The notes: generated by a model not told the origin, from the letters alone. Numbered from the stretch's first letter, positions 1 to 8,643 are shown. The stretch: DNA of 38,114 bases from Firm-04 sp045617625 (GCA_045617625.1 JAZLJA010000048.1:1-38114), one strand, 5' to 3'. Translations and numbers: made by a program.

Positions 1-1
1 G

Positions 2-3000
2 CTGGTATCTCTGGATGATCTGCCCGTGACCGCCAAAATGATCGAGAACGACGGCACATGGACGCTCTCCGCAGAAATGAATACCGGAAAAGCGGACGAA
101 ACTTCTGTTGCAACTCCGTTCTTCGCAAGAGAAGTCGATGAATTCTACAGAAACTGGCGTTTCACAAGCATTCCTGTGGAGCATTACGAGGACTGGCAGA
201 ACAGTTCAGACGCTTTGGCATTCGATTTCCGCGCCCTGACCCCTGCTGACAACCACGATCTCGGTTCTGACAGCACCAAACTGAGCTATTGGTTCATCGA
301 CGCAACCACATCGGACGACTGGCTGAGAACCACCGAACTGGAAAGCCTTGACACGGTCAACGGCACCGCATCCTATGGTGAAGTGACACCGCTCGAAAAC
401 GGCTGGTATCATATGGAGATTCCGTTCAAAGAGCTGAAACAGTATATTAACAAAGAAAACCCCGAAGGAAGCGGCAAAAACATTGACCTTTTTTCGATTT
501 CATGGGTCAATCAGTCAACGGTCCTCCGAAATATTGAGATGGTCTCGCCCACTGACAAAGCGATGCACATATTTGCGAAAATTTACCGCCGAATCGTTCA
601 GATGAAGATCGCAGGAATGGATACAAAGGAGTATATTGACGAATACAACAGACTCCGCGAAGCATGTACGGATGAAGACGGTAAAGTTGACGGCACAAAA
701 TACATCGGTATTCAGGATGAAGCCAAAGCACTGCTGAAAGAGCTTGATGACGTTACATCTGAGCAGGTCTATATGTTCCAGGTTCCTTCGGACGACACAG
801 TTGGCGGCATCCGATTCTATGACTCTATCGATGAGAATCAGGGATTTGTCACAGAATTCATAGAAATGAATCCGAAAAACAAAACTTCTTCTGTCGGCAA
901 GGTTTATTACACAGGTGTCACGCACTTCATGATTCCTGTGAATGAGCTGCCCGTAACAGTTGAGCCTTCCCTTTGCATTCCCGAATTTACAAAGCATGTA
1001 TATCAGATACAAGAATATGACCGTAATCCTGACGGCACGATTCAAGAAACACAGCATGGCTACGCCATCACGAATAATCAGACGGTGCCGAAATATTTTG
1101 TAGATGAGACGCTGCATATCGACAGAATGCTGAAAGAATATCTCCTCGTAGGCTGGCAGAATGCCGATGAGGAAATTGCAAAATTCAAAGAAATCGTGAA
1201 GGAGGTTTACATAGATTATTATTCCTATAACGATGAACGGATACCTGAACTGATGGAAGAACTCCAGAAAATAGAAAAGGAAATGCATTCTTATGCTTGG
1301 GCTTATGCTTGGACTTATTCTTATGATTCGGCTTATGCTTGGACTTTTTCGTTTGCTGCCAGAATCGAACCCGATTCTGATGCAGCTGCATTGCAATATC
1401 AATTCTATGACGATAACCAGCAGCCGCTTTCTGATCCTATTACACTGAATTTCGCTGACTGCACTTCTTCCATCGGCACGCTGACGCCGAATGAAGACCG
1501 AAGCTGCTACGAATTTTTGGTTGCACCTGAGGATGTTCCGTTTGTTGATGACTTCATTTGTGCATCCAATCCTCGTGCCATTCATTTTGCGAAAACAGAT
1601 GGCACAACGGATCAAATCAAAGAAGTGAGATGCGTATTGACAGTCAAAGCCGGTCAATCATATGAAAAGGATAGCGTTGAAGGCAAACACTTAAAAACCA
1701 GCAATCAATCCTTCTTCATGGAGTTCAAACCTTTGACTATCGATTCCGAAGCGGCAGATGATGATGATTCAACAGAAGCAACATTCTATTTTCTGGAGAA
1801 ATCCGGAGAAGCTGCAACGCGAACTGACTACAAACTGGATGTGGTCAATGGTAACACAGATGTCGGAGTGGTGACAAAAATACCGGACAGCTGTGGCTGG
1901 TATTTGCTGGAGATTCCGCTGAAAGACCTGGAAGAAGCTTCGGAAGCAGATCCTGATGCTCTGATTACCAAGTTCCACATTGGTGACGCACATCATGCTT
2001 TTGTATTGGATAATAGATACTTTGCAGAATCGACGTTCAACTCCCATCCTGTTCCACCGCCGAACACGACAGCGACTGAAACCACCACAACCACTGAGGA
2101 AACGACGACTACCACAACAACAACAACGACAACCTCTGAGGAAACCACTACAACAACCTCGACCACAAAGGCAACCACAACAACAACATCCGAAGAAACC
2201 ACCACAACAACCTCGACCACAAAGGCAACTACGACAACAACATCCGAGAAAACCACAACAACAACCTCGACCACAAAGGCAACAACGACAACAACATCCG
2301 AGAAAACCACCACAACAACCTCGACCACAAAGGCAACTACGACAACAACATCCGAGAAAACCACTACAACAACCTCGACCACAAAGGCAACAACGACAAC
2401 AACATCCGAGGAAACCACCACAACAACCTCGACCACAAAGGCAACAATGACAACAACATCCGAGGAAACCACCACAACAACCTCGACCACAAAGGCAACT
2501 ACATCCACAACAACCGAGGGCACAACCACTACTTCTACGACAACAACGGCAACTACATCCACAACGACCGAGGGCACAACCACTACTTCCGCGACAACAA
2601 CGACGACTACATCCACAACGACCGAGGGCGCAACCACTACTTCCACGACAACAACAACGACTACTACATCCACAACAACCGAGGGCACAACCACTACTTC
2701 TACGACAACAACGACATCTACCACAACCACAACAACCGAGGGCACAACCACTACTTCCACGACAACAACGACGACTACATCCACAACGACCGAGGGCACA
2801 ACCACTACTTCTACGACAACAACGACTACCACAACGCCTGAGGTTACAACAACAACTTCTACAACGACAACTGAAACCACCACCACCGATACTACGACTG
2901 CCCCGATTCCGCAGGAAAGCTTCGATCTCAACGGGGATGGTGTCGTCAGCATCGCAGATGCCATTTGTCTGACCAACTTTATCGCGGAAGATACCACCGC

Positions 3001-3106
3001 AGACAATGCATCTTCCCCCGAAGATCTCGTGCGCTACGACATCAATCATGACTGCATTCTCGATGTCCGCGATGTCCTCATGATTCTCCAGTTCCTCCAG
3101 CACTGA
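2..3106 (+). CDS. Secreted dockerin-domain protein with Thr-rich linker (5' partial)
   Basis: The frame is open from base 2, so the start and any signal peptide lie upstream. Two related beta-rich modules are visible, at roughly residues 40-180 and 570-690 counted from the first internal Met at 26; both contain a VNG...GWY..EIP(F/L)K pattern. Between them is a Tyr/Trp-rich stretch (positions about 1285-1355). A roughly 280-residue Thr/Ser/Glu linker follows, then about 62 residues with two calcium-loop repeats, DLNGDGVVSIADAI and DINHDCILDVRDV, the duplicated F-hand of a type I dockerin. Dockerins anchor secreted enzymes or binding proteins to cohesins of a cellulosome-like scaffold. No glycosidase catalytic domain is recognised in the visible part, so the ligand is unknown. 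Confidence 0.85.
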   Translation: MVSLDDLPVTAKMIENDGTWTLSAEMNTGKADETSVATPFFAREVDEFYRNWRFTSIPVEHYEDWQNSSDALAFDFRALTPADNHDLGSDSTKLSYWFIDATTSDDWLRTTELESLDTVNGTASYGEVTPLENGWYHMEIPFKELKQYINKENPEGSGKNIDLFSISWVNQSTVLRNIEMVSPTDKAMHIFAKIYRRIVQMKIAGMDTKEYIDEYNRLREACTDEDGKVDGTKYIGIQDEAKALLKELDDVTSEQVYMFQVPSDDTVGGIRFYDSIDENQGFVTEFIEMNPKNKTSSVGKVYYTGVTHFMIPVNELPVTVEPSLCIPEFTKHVYQIQEYDRNPDGTIQETQHGYAITNNQTVPKYFVDETLHIDRMLKEYLLVGWQNADEEIAKFKEIVKEVYIDYYSYNDERIPELMEELQKIEKEMHSYAWAYAWTYSYDSAYAWTFSFAARIEPDSDAAALQYQFYDDNQQPLSDPITLNFADCTSSIGTLTPNEDRSCYEFLVAPEDVPFVDDFICASNPRAIHFAKTDGTTDQIKEVRCVLTVKAGQSYEKDSVEGKHLKTSNQSFFMEFKPLTIDSEAADDDDSTEATFYFLEKSGEAATRTDYKLDVVNGNTDVGVVTKIPDSCGWYLLEIPLKDLEEASEADPDALITKFHIGDAHHAFVLDNRYFAESTFNSHPVPPPNTTATETTTTTEETTTTTTTTTTTSEETTTTTSTTKATTTTTSEETTTTTSTTKATTTTTSEKTTTTTSTTKATTTTTSEKTTTTTSTTKATTTTTSEKTTTTTSTTKATTTTTSEETTTTTSTTKATMTTTSEETTTTTSTTKATTSTTTEGTTTTSTTTTATTSTTTEGTTTTSATTTTTTSTTTEGATTTSTTTTTTTTSTTTEGTTTTSTTTTTSTTTTTTEGTTTTSTTTTTTTSTTTEGTTTTSTTTTTTTTPEVTTTTSTTTTETTTTDTTTAPIPQESFDLNGDGVVSIADAICLTNFIAEDTTADNASSPEDLVRYDINHDCILDVRDVLMILQFLQH
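2068..2900 (+). repeat. Coding tandem repeats of the Thr-rich linker
   Basis: Two repeat families lie in tandem. The first is a unit of about 57 bp (19 residues, core TSEETTTTTSTTKATTTTT), repeated about seven times. The second is a unit of about 18 residues (core TSTTTEGTTTTSTTTT), repeated about six times. The repeat makes long spurious open frames on both strands. Linkers like this are extended, probably O-glycosylated, spacers, and slippage can change their length. Confidence 0.9.
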
Positions 3107-3131
3107 TCTTCTCATCCCACTTCCAATACGC

Positions 3132-3167
3132 AAAACGGGAGAGCAATACAGATTGCTCTCCCGTTTT
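3132..3167. terminator. Bidirectional intrinsic terminator
   Basis: A perfect 16-bp stem (3132-3147 with 3152-3167) has a 4-nt loop and T4/A4 at both outer ends. It sits between the convergent dockerin gene and the GNAT gene and can serve both. Confidence 0.9.
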
Positions 3168-3173
3168 CATTAT

Positions 3174-3608
3174 TTATTTGCTTTCCCGGTGTTCATTAAC
3201 TTTGTGATATAGTCTGAGTCTTTGTGCTTCATTCGATTCAAAGCCGAATTTCTGATAAAATGGTATTTTATCAGGAACAGCACATAACTCTACAAATATT
3301 TCTGTTCCTTTGACCCCATTGTCATTGATGAAGTTCATCAGTTCATTGATCATCATTCTGCCAATTCCTTGATGTTGATATTCCGGTCTGACCACGACAT
3401 CTTTGATATAATAATCAAGCCCCATATCTCCAAGCATTCGCGCCATGGCTACAAGCTTATCTTCATCCCATACAGAAATACGAAATATTGTGTTTTTTAA
3501 AGCCAATTCAGTCTGTTCCAAGGATGGTCCGTCACCCCAGACTGTTTCCCAAAGCTCTATAAATTGTTCAGCTGTCAACTCATTATGCTTAATTATATAG
3601 TTACTCAT
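3174..3608 (-). CDS. GNAT family N-acetyltransferase
   Basis: 144-residue protein with the GNAT fold. Beta-4 and motif A read YIKDVVVRPEYQHQGIGR, where QHQGIG is the acetyl-CoA pyrophosphate-binding Q/R-x-x-G-x-G/A loop. The C-terminal PFYQKFGFE is the usual end of the domain. The start at 3608 is chosen because GGAG lies just upstream and the 29 residues that an earlier Met would add do not resemble the family. Acetyl acceptor unknown. The gene is monocistronic, convergent with the dockerin gene and downstream of the tRNA. Confidence 0.85.
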   Translation of the reverse strand: MSNYIIKHNELTAEQFIELWETVWGDGPSLEQTELALKNTIFRISVWDEDKLVAMARMLGDMGLDYYIKDVVVRPEYQHQGIGRMMINELMNFINDNGVKGTEIFVELCAVPDKIPFYQKFGFESNEAQRLRLYHKVNEHRESK

Positions 3609-3736
3609 AAAATTCTCCGAAAACCTGTTTACAATTCGTTTCATTCCCAACTTTATCGCGTTCACCAATCCGATTTTTCCATTATAGCACAACATCGCGT
3701 ATCTGCATCATTGGACGCAAATACGCGATGTCATTA

Positions 3737-3812
3737 TGGTCGGAGTGACAGGATTCGAACCTGCGGCATCCTGCTCCCAAAGCAGGCGCGCTACCAACTG
3801 CGCTACACCCCG
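3737..3812 (-). tRNA. tRNA-Pro (anticodon TGG)
   Basis: The minus strand folds as a full cloverleaf. The acceptor stem CGGGGTG (3806-3812) pairs with CACTCCG (3741-3747) with one G-U. The anticodon stem-loop is CCTGC-TTTGGGA-GCAGG, giving UGG. The T arm contains GGTTCGAATCC. The discriminator base is A and CCA is encoded (3737-3739). It is transcribed leftward from the promoter at 4099-4127. Confidence 0.96.
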
Positions 3813-4047
3813 ATGTAATATGAAATTGTGTGGGATTCCTTGCTTTGGTCGCCCTGCTTGCGGTGCCCAAAATTGCCGCGCGATCCTCGCTTGCAATTTT
3901 GACCGCTGCGCCAAAAAGCACTCGCTTCTTCGTCCACCGGACGCGCTCGCGCTTTTTGCCCCAATCATGCGGCTGCCGACTGCGCTACACCCCGATGTAA
4001 TATGAAATTGTGTGGGATTCTTTGCTTTGGTCGCCCTGCTTGCGGTG
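3797..4047. repeat. 69-bp direct duplication covering tRNA 5' end and leader
   Basis: Positions 3797-3865 and 3979-4047 are identical at 68 of 69 bases, 182 bp apart. Each copy covers the first part of a tRNA-Pro (acceptor and part of the D arm) plus about 50 bp of its upstream leader. Between the copies are two hairpins: 9-bp arms CAAAATTGC/GCAATTTTG, and 8-bp arms CAAAAAGC/GCTTTTTG. Confidence 0.9.
3958..3994 (-). pseudogene. 5' half of a tRNA-Pro, broken in the anticodon loop
   Basis: Minus-strand bases 3994 to 3958 give a tRNA 5' half: acceptor strand CGGGGTG, a D arm, an anticodon 5' stem CATGA and loop TTGGGGC (a GGG anticodon would suit Pro). The sequence then leaves tRNA-like structure completely, with no 3' half. 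It lies inside the duplicated block upstream of the intact tRNA-Pro, in the same transcript. Confidence 0.75.
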
Positions 4048-4098
4048 GAAAAACATCACACAGCAGCCAACACTCACATTATCTTCTCACGGATATAT

Positions 4099-4127
4099 AT
4101 TATATCACGTTTGGCTGCATTTGTCAA
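4099..4127 (-). promoter_or_regulatory. Promoter of the tRNA-Pro transcript
   Basis: On the minus strand TTGACA (4122-4127) and TATAAT (4099-4104) are separated by 17 bp, a perfect sigma-A consensus firing leftward through the half tRNA into tRNA-Pro. Confidence 0.85.
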
Positions 4128-4220
4128 GCCAAAAATCGGATTGCTTGCAGCTCGTATGTATAATCCCTTTGAAAATGGAAATGCTGAATCCGCAACCATT
4201 TGCACGAAAGGAGATTCGAT

Positions 4221-5246
4221 ATGCAGCACGATCAGGGAACCATCACATTTGAAAATCCGCCCTCGGTATCTGCATGGGCAAGCACCGTCGGCAAAAAAGA
4301 AGCCGAAGGACCTCTCGGCTTTTGCTTTGATCTGACCGAGGACGACAGCCATTTCGGACAGCAGAGCTGGGAGGCTGCCGAAAGCGAAATGCAGCGCCGT
4401 ACCATGCAGGAGATGCTTTTGCATGCGGGTATCACCCCTGCGGAACTGGACGTCATTTTTGCAGGCGACCTCATCAATCAATGCACAAGCTCGACATTCG
4501 GGCTGCGGCATCTGGATGTCCCGTTTCTTGGGATATACGGTGCCTGCTCGACAATGGCGGAGGGGCTTTTACTTGCATCGTTTTGCGTGGCAGGCAGACA
4601 TCTGAAACGTGCCGCAGTGCTGACATCCTCGCATTTTTCCAGTGCCGAACGGCAATTTCGGTTTCCGCTTTCCTATGGTGCTCAGCGCACACCCAACGCA
4701 CAATGGACCTGTACTGCTGCCGGTGCAGCACTGGTCGAAGCACACGATGCGCCACCGTTTGTGCGCGGCGTCTGCATCGGCATTGTGCGCGATTTCGGCA
4801 TCACAGATGCAAACAACATGGGTGCGGCAATGGCTCCTGCGGCGGCTGATACCATTGCACGATATCTGGATGGCACAGGAACTCGCCCTGCGGATTATGA
4901 TGCGATCGTCACAGGCGATTTGGGCATCGTGGGCAGCAGGCTGCTGTGTCGGCTGATGGCTGAGCGTAGCTATGACATCACAAGTGTCCACAAAGACTGC
5001 GGCGTGATGATGTTCGATGACAGCACACAGGATACGCATGCCGGCGGTTCGGGATGCGGATGTTCGGCAAGCATTCTGTGCGGATATTTTCTGCCGAAAA
5101 TTCAGTGCGGCGAATATCGGAACATTTTGTTTGCGGCAACGGGTGCTTTGCTCTCGCCGATGCTGTGTCAGCAGGGAGAAAGCATCCCATCCATCTCACA
5201 TTTGGTGCATTTTTCGCATGAGGGCGGAAAGGAGCGGATCCTGTGA
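4221..5246 (+). CDS. spoVAD: Stage V sporulation protein AD
   Basis: 341-residue thiolase-fold protein of the SpoVA complex, which moves dipicolinic acid and calcium into the forespore and releases them in germination; SpoVAD binds DPA. Family signatures include the GDLINQCT segment, the GACSTMAE loop in the thiolase-like active-site region and the C-terminal HAGGSGCGCS segment. Length matches the family (about 338). The start at 4221 follows GAAAGGAG with 7-bp spacing; an upstream Met at 4200 lacks one. It overlaps spoVAE by 4 bp. No spoVAC lies directly upstream, where the tRNA sits instead. Sigma-G control is expected but no clear motif was found. Confidence 0.93.
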   Translation: MQHDQGTITFENPPSVSAWASTVGKKEAEGPLGFCFDLTEDDSHFGQQSWEAAESEMQRRTMQEMLLHAGITPAELDVIFAGDLINQCTSSTFGLRHLDVPFLGIYGACSTMAEGLLLASFCVAGRHLKRAAVLTSSHFSSAERQFRFPLSYGAQRTPNAQWTCTAAGAALVEAHDAPPFVRGVCIGIVRDFGITDANNMGAAMAPAAADTIARYLDGTGTRPADYDAIVTGDLGIVGSRLLCRLMAERSYDITSVHKDCGVMMFDDSTQDTHAGGSGCGCSASILCGYFLPKIQCGEYRNILFAATGALLSPMLCQQGESIPSISHLVHFSHEGGKERIL

Positions 5247-5596
5247 ATTATCTGGCGGCATTTTTGATGGGCGGTTTGCTGTGCATGGCGGGGCAAATTC
5301 TGATTGACCGCACAAAGCTGACACCTGCACGGATTCTGGTGGGCTATGTGGTAAGCGGCGTGATTCTGGGAGCACTGGGGATTTATCCGAAACTGGTGGA
5401 AATTGCGGGGGCAGGTGCGACGGTGCCGCTTTCGGGATTTGGAAATCTATTGGCGCAGGGGATACGGGAAGCGATAGAGAAAGACGGGCTGCTTGGGGTA
5501 TTGACCGGCGGGCTGACAGCGGCATCGGGAGGCATCACGGCGGCGATGCTGTTCGGGTTGCTTGCGGCGATCTGTTTTCGGGCGAAAGAGAAATAG
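5243..5596 (+). CDS. spoVAE: Stage V sporulation protein AE
   Basis: 117-residue hydrophobic protein with three to four membrane segments and the family pattern of Gly-rich helices (ILVGYVVSGVILGALG, GGLTAASGGITAAM). It is a small membrane subunit of the SpoVA channel. It starts with GTG at 5243 inside the end of spoVAD (GTGA overlap), with AAAGGAG upstream, so it is translationally coupled. Followed by a strong hairpin at 5599. Confidence 0.92.
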   Translation: MNYLAAFLMGGLLCMAGQILIDRTKLTPARILVGYVVSGVILGALGIYPKLVEIAGAGATVPLSGFGNLLAQGIREAIEKDGLLGVLTGGLTAASGGITAAMLFGLLAAICFRAKEK

Positions 5597-5598
5597 AT

Positions 5599-5648
5599 GC
5601 CTGCAACGAATTTTGATTGGGCTCCGCCCAATCAAAATCGCCGCAGGC
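5599..5648. terminator. Hairpin between convergent spoVAE and tsaB
   Basis: The inner stem is 12-13 bp (5610-5622 with 5626-5638). The outer GCCTGC/GCAGGC arms (5599-5604, 5643-5648) extend it. There is no long T run, but the position between two convergent stops supports a shared terminator. Confidence 0.7.
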
Positions 5649-5652
5649 ACCA

Positions 5653-6297
5653 TTACCCGATCTTGACTTCCTGCAAATAACTGACCGCCAGTTCTTCCGG
5701 TGTGCATGGTGTCTTTTCCCGTGCTGCCATGCAAATTCCGCACGCCGACTGATTGCACAAATGCATCGGTGCTGCCATGATGTTTTCTGCAAGCGGCTCC
5801 AACAGCCGAATGCCATCGCCCACCACCATCACCGATTCATATGCTTTCATCTGCGACGCGATTTCCTCCGCGGGCATGACCTTATCCTCCGAAATTCTCC
5901 GAATCTGTTTGCCATCGCCCTCGAAAAATGCGCAGTAGCACAGATTTTGCCTTGCCACAAGTGCCGCACACACCACGCCTTTCGTGCCGCAGAGATTCCA
6001 TGCAAGCCCTTCCAGCGTTGAGATCCCGACACAGCCTTTCTGTCCTGCAAACGCCATCGCCTGCATCGCCGCGATCCCGATGCGCAGTCCTGTATATGAC
6101 CCCGGTCCCACCGCCACCGCAAACGTGTCCACATCCTGCACGGTGTGACCCGTTTCGGCAAGCAGTTCCTTGACCATCGGCAGCAAGATCTGCGAGTGCG
6201 ACCGTGCCGTATAAAGCATTCTGTACCCAAGCAAAACGCCGTCTTGTTCGACGGCGGCGGATGCGGTTTTTCCGGATGTATCAACAGCTAAAATCAT
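5653..6297 (-). CDS. tsaB: tRNA threonylcarbamoyladenosine biosynthesis protein TsaB
   Basis: 214-residue ASKHA-fold protein, partner of TsaD in making the t6A37 modification of ANN-decoding tRNAs. It begins MILAVDTSGKTASAAV and carries the family segments SHSQILLPM and GPGSYTGLRIG. The start at 6297 is preceded by GAGAGGAG; the extra 23 residues of an earlier Met do not fit the family. It overlaps the end of tsaE by 17 bp, the usual coupled tsaE-tsaB order, and is the last gene of a four-gene minus-strand operon. Confidence 0.93.
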   Translation of the reverse strand: MILAVDTSGKTASAAVEQDGVLLGYRMLYTARSHSQILLPMVKELLAETGHTVQDVDTFAVAVGPGSYTGLRIGIAAMQAMAFAGQKGCVGISTLEGLAWNLCGTKGVVCAALVARQNLCYCAFFEGDGKQIRRISEDKVMPAEEIASQMKAYESVMVVGDGIRLLEPLAENIMAAPMHLCNQSACGICMAAREKTPCTPEELAVSYLQEVKIG

Positions 6298-6727
6298 GCA
6301 AAAGCTCCTCTCCCGTGACTGTGATGCTGCGCGGCGCATCGCCCATGCCGTCAATGCGAATCTCAATACGGCATTCAGGCAGACATTCCACGATGTTCTC
6401 CGCCCATTCGATCACAAACACGGAGTCCTCCTGCGGATAATCCCAAAAGCCCGTGGTTTCCAAAGCCTCAGGAGATGTCACGCGATACATATCAAAATGA
6501 TAAAGGGACGGGCATCCGTCCCCGTGATATTCATTCACAAGGGCAAATGTGGGTGAGCTGACCACATCGGGCAGCCCCAGACCCTTTGCAAGCCCATGTG
6601 TAAAGGTGGTTTTCCCCGCACCGAGCCCGCCGAAAAATGCAATACAGGTGTTCGGTGCAAGTGCTTTGCCGATGCGCTCCGCAAATTCCTGTGTTTGCTG
6701 CGGAGAATGCGATTCAAACGAAATCAT
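6281..6727 (-). CDS. tsaE: tRNA threonylcarbamoyladenosine biosynthesis ATPase TsaE
   Basis: 148-residue P-loop ATPase that works with TsaB and TsaD in t6A synthesis. Walker A GGLGAGKTT is at residues 33-41. The SSPTFALVNEY segment (switch region), the YHFDMYR motif and VIEWAE are typical. Full length for the family. The start overlaps the upstream unknown gene by 4 bp (ATGA) with an AGAGGA site. Confidence 0.95.
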   Translation of the reverse strand: MISFESHSPQQTQEFAERIGKALAPNTCIAFFGGLGAGKTTFTHGLAKGLGLPDVVSSPTFALVNEYHGDGCPSLYHFDMYRVTSPEALETTGFWDYPQEDSVFVIEWAENIVECLPECRIEIRIDGMGDAPRSITVTGEELLHDFSC

Positions 6728-7458
6728 GGGTATTCCTCTTTTATGTTCAGTTCGATGATACAGCGTTGGTGCGCAGCATCGCGCCGCATCAACGCAGATA
6801 CGTGCATTTTTTCGCTTTCCAGAAGCGGCGGAAGCTTTTCCGTCAGCAGTGATGCCATACCGCAGATCTCATGATCCCACATCATGGGGTAGAGGTCACA
6901 AGCGGCATAGGGAATCTTCCAGACCGTGGTGGAAAGACTGTTTTGCTCCACAAACAGCGGCAGATTCCACAGGCTGTTGTCGGGATAAAACAGTGCGGCG
7001 GTCTTGATCTCATACCGCCTGATTTTTTTTGCAGCATTCTGCAGCAGTTTCTCAGTCTGGGATTGCCATTTCTCATCCAGCATTTTGCGGAATGCCGCCC
7101 CGCTGTGAGAAGCTGAAAATTCCACAGGCACACTGATCTCTGCATACCCGTTCATCGTGCGCAGTGCCTGAGATTCAGCAGTCGTTTCTCTTGTATCGGT
7201 CACTGTTTCCTGCGGATATTTCGCAGACAATTCGGGATACTGTTCCAACACCGTCTGCACGATCTCGGTGCCTTTGCGGAGTTCTTCCATGCCCAGCACG
7301 CCGGACGACAGCCACTCCCCTGTTTCTTCGTTTCGGATAAAACGCTGCTGATAAGTGCCTGTGCGGACACGGACAGTGAATGCCTCACCGTCATGTTGCC
7401 TGCACAGTGCGAAAAGATGTTCCAAAAAAGACTCCGCTGTGGTGACGCAAAATTCCAT
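6724..7458 (-). CDS. Uncharacterised protein, second gene of the tsaEB operon
   Basis: 244 residues, not recognised. No signal peptide or membrane segment is evident. The N-terminal half is acidic, with predicted helices around residues 55-80; residues 120-160 look helical and basic. RBS AAGGAGGCG lies upstream of 7458. It starts 20 bp after the stop of the 292-residue gene and overlaps tsaE by 4 bp, so all four genes are co-transcribed. Function unknown; the link with tsaEB may be only positional. Confidence 0.85.
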   Translation of the reverse strand: MEFCVTTAESFLEHLFALCRQHDGEAFTVRVRTGTYQQRFIRNEETGEWLSSGVLGMEELRKGTEIVQTVLEQYPELSAKYPQETVTDTRETTAESQALRTMNGYAEISVPVEFSASHSGAAFRKMLDEKWQSQTEKLLQNAAKKIRRYEIKTAALFYPDNSLWNLPLFVEQNSLSTTVWKIPYAACDLYPMMWDHEICGMASLLTEKLPPLLESEKMHVSALMRRDAAHQRCIIELNIKEEYP

Positions 7459-7478
7459 TTACCTGCGCCTCCTTCGGT

Positions 7479-8357
7479 TTACTCCTCGTACTCGCCCGGA
7501 TTCAGCATGGCAGGCGATTTCCAGTGGATGTTATATTCTGAGCGGAGAATGAGCTTTTTCGCCATCCAGTAATCCTTGGCGTAGTCATAGTAGCCGCGCT
7601 GATGGTCAAGTGCCTCGTCGATCTTTTCTTCCAGATCATAACGGATCGCAAGATATTCGGACGTAAATTCCACGGGGTCAACGGTCGTATCGCTGACACT
7701 GTCCATCGCTTCCTGCATCACAAACTGGAAGTCCTCCGCGCCCAGATCTTTTTGCAGTTCCGCTTGCAGATCGGAGGAGATCCCGTCAGCGGTATGCAGT
7801 GCATATTCGCAGATCAGGCAAGCGGTATCGCGCAGATCGAGCATTTCGCCGTTTTCCAGCAGAGTGATCTTCTGCTGCAGCAGTTTTTTGCTGTATCCGT
7901 GGGCACGTTTTGCATATTCGAGTGCCTCAGGCCAGAAACGTGCTTCCGCATAAGTGGCAGCAGATTCCTGACAAAAACGGAAACAATCGGAAAATCTGCC
8001 GTCAGATTCCAGCGAGATCAGTGCATTTTCACATTTCTGAATGGAAGGGTGCGAACGCCAGTGGTCGAAATCCATTGCATGAAATTCCTGCACCAACAGG
8101 CAGTTATAGAGCAGATCCACCGCAAGCTCGGATGTGGGATGCACCGAAAACGCATTCGCCACACGCTCCATCATGCGCTCAGTGAACGCAATGCCGACTT
8201 TCGCGGCACGATGATTCTGGAGAAGCTGAAGATATTCCATCAGTGCTTCCTGCTTTTCCTGCTCGGAAACAGATGCCTCCTGCAGCAGAAGGTCGAGGTC
8301 TTCGCCGCGCTGAACCAGATTTGCTTCATCACAGAATTGTTCGCGGGAATAGTACAT
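7479..8357 (-). CDS. Uncharacterised helical protein, first gene of the tsaEB operon
   Basis: 292 residues, not recognised. The sequence is almost entirely amphipathic helix, with repeated aromatic/Glu-rich segments reminiscent of TPR-like helical repeats (for example the stretch YAEARFWPEALEYAKRAH). Cytoplasmic, with no membrane segment. RBS GGAGG stands 8 bp before ATG at 8357, and a consensus promoter lies about 85 bp upstream. The TPR-like fold is an inference from pattern only. Confidence 0.85.
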   Translation of the reverse strand: MYYSREQFCDEANLVQRGEDLDLLLQEASVSEQEKQEALMEYLQLLQNHRAAKVGIAFTERMMERVANAFSVHPTSELAVDLLYNCLLVQEFHAMDFDHWRSHPSIQKCENALISLESDGRFSDCFRFCQESAATYAEARFWPEALEYAKRAHGYSKKLLQQKITLLENGEMLDLRDTACLICEYALHTADGISSDLQAELQKDLGAEDFQFVMQEAMDSVSDTTVDPVEFTSEYLAIRYDLEEKIDEALDHQRGYYDYAKDYWMAKKLILRSEYNIHWKSPAMLNPGEYEE

Positions 8358-8440
8358 ACCGATGCCTCCGTTTCACATTATCAAAAATGTCTGAAAATTT
8401 GGTGGTGCTATACTTGAATTTGTGCGGATTGATTCTCTTT

Positions 8441-8469
8441 ATCATAGCATATTTTTCGCCGATTGTCAA
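8441..8469 (-). promoter_or_regulatory. Promoter of the four-gene tsaEB operon
   Basis: Minus strand TTGACA (8464-8469), 17-bp spacer, TATGAT (8441-8446). It predicts a start near 8434 and a leader of about 77 nt before the 292-residue gene. Confidence 0.85.
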
Positions 8470-8614
8470 GGGCAGTCAGGGTAAAATATGAATAAATTAT
8501 GATATGCCCTGCCAAACAGCGTAAAAACATTCGCACAATTCGTCATTTTATTGCATATCATAGGGCAGGGCGAGGCAAAATCACACGGATTTCCCGAAAT
8601 GTGAAGAAAAATGC

Positions 8615-8643
8615 TTGACAAACGCTCCCGAACATGATATAGT
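8615..8643 (+). promoter_or_regulatory. Promoter of the lysine/DAP operon
   Basis: TTGACA (8615-8620), 17-bp spacer, TATAGT (8638-8643). The predicted start is near 8650, directly before the riboswitch. Confidence 0.85.

Noticed and set aside
1769..3133. Long minus-strand frames across the linker (Cys/Gly-rich, Val-rich)
   Set aside because: They are mirror images of the Thr-codon repeats (ACN read in reverse) and have no ribosome-binding sites.
3869..3958. CRISPR-like appearance of the two hairpins between the duplicated tRNA blocks
   Set aside because: The two hairpins differ in sequence and there is no repeat-spacer series. No CRISPR array was seen in the window.
3564..4005. Open frames across the tRNA-Pro region on both strands
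   Set aside because: They read through a tRNA gene and its duplicated leader; the translations are the well-known artefacts of tRNA sequence.
8498..8562. 10-bp inverted repeat TATGATATGC/GCATATCATA upstream of the lysine leader
   Set aside because: The arms are about 45 bp apart with no T run and the sequence is A+T-rich; too weak to call a regulatory site.
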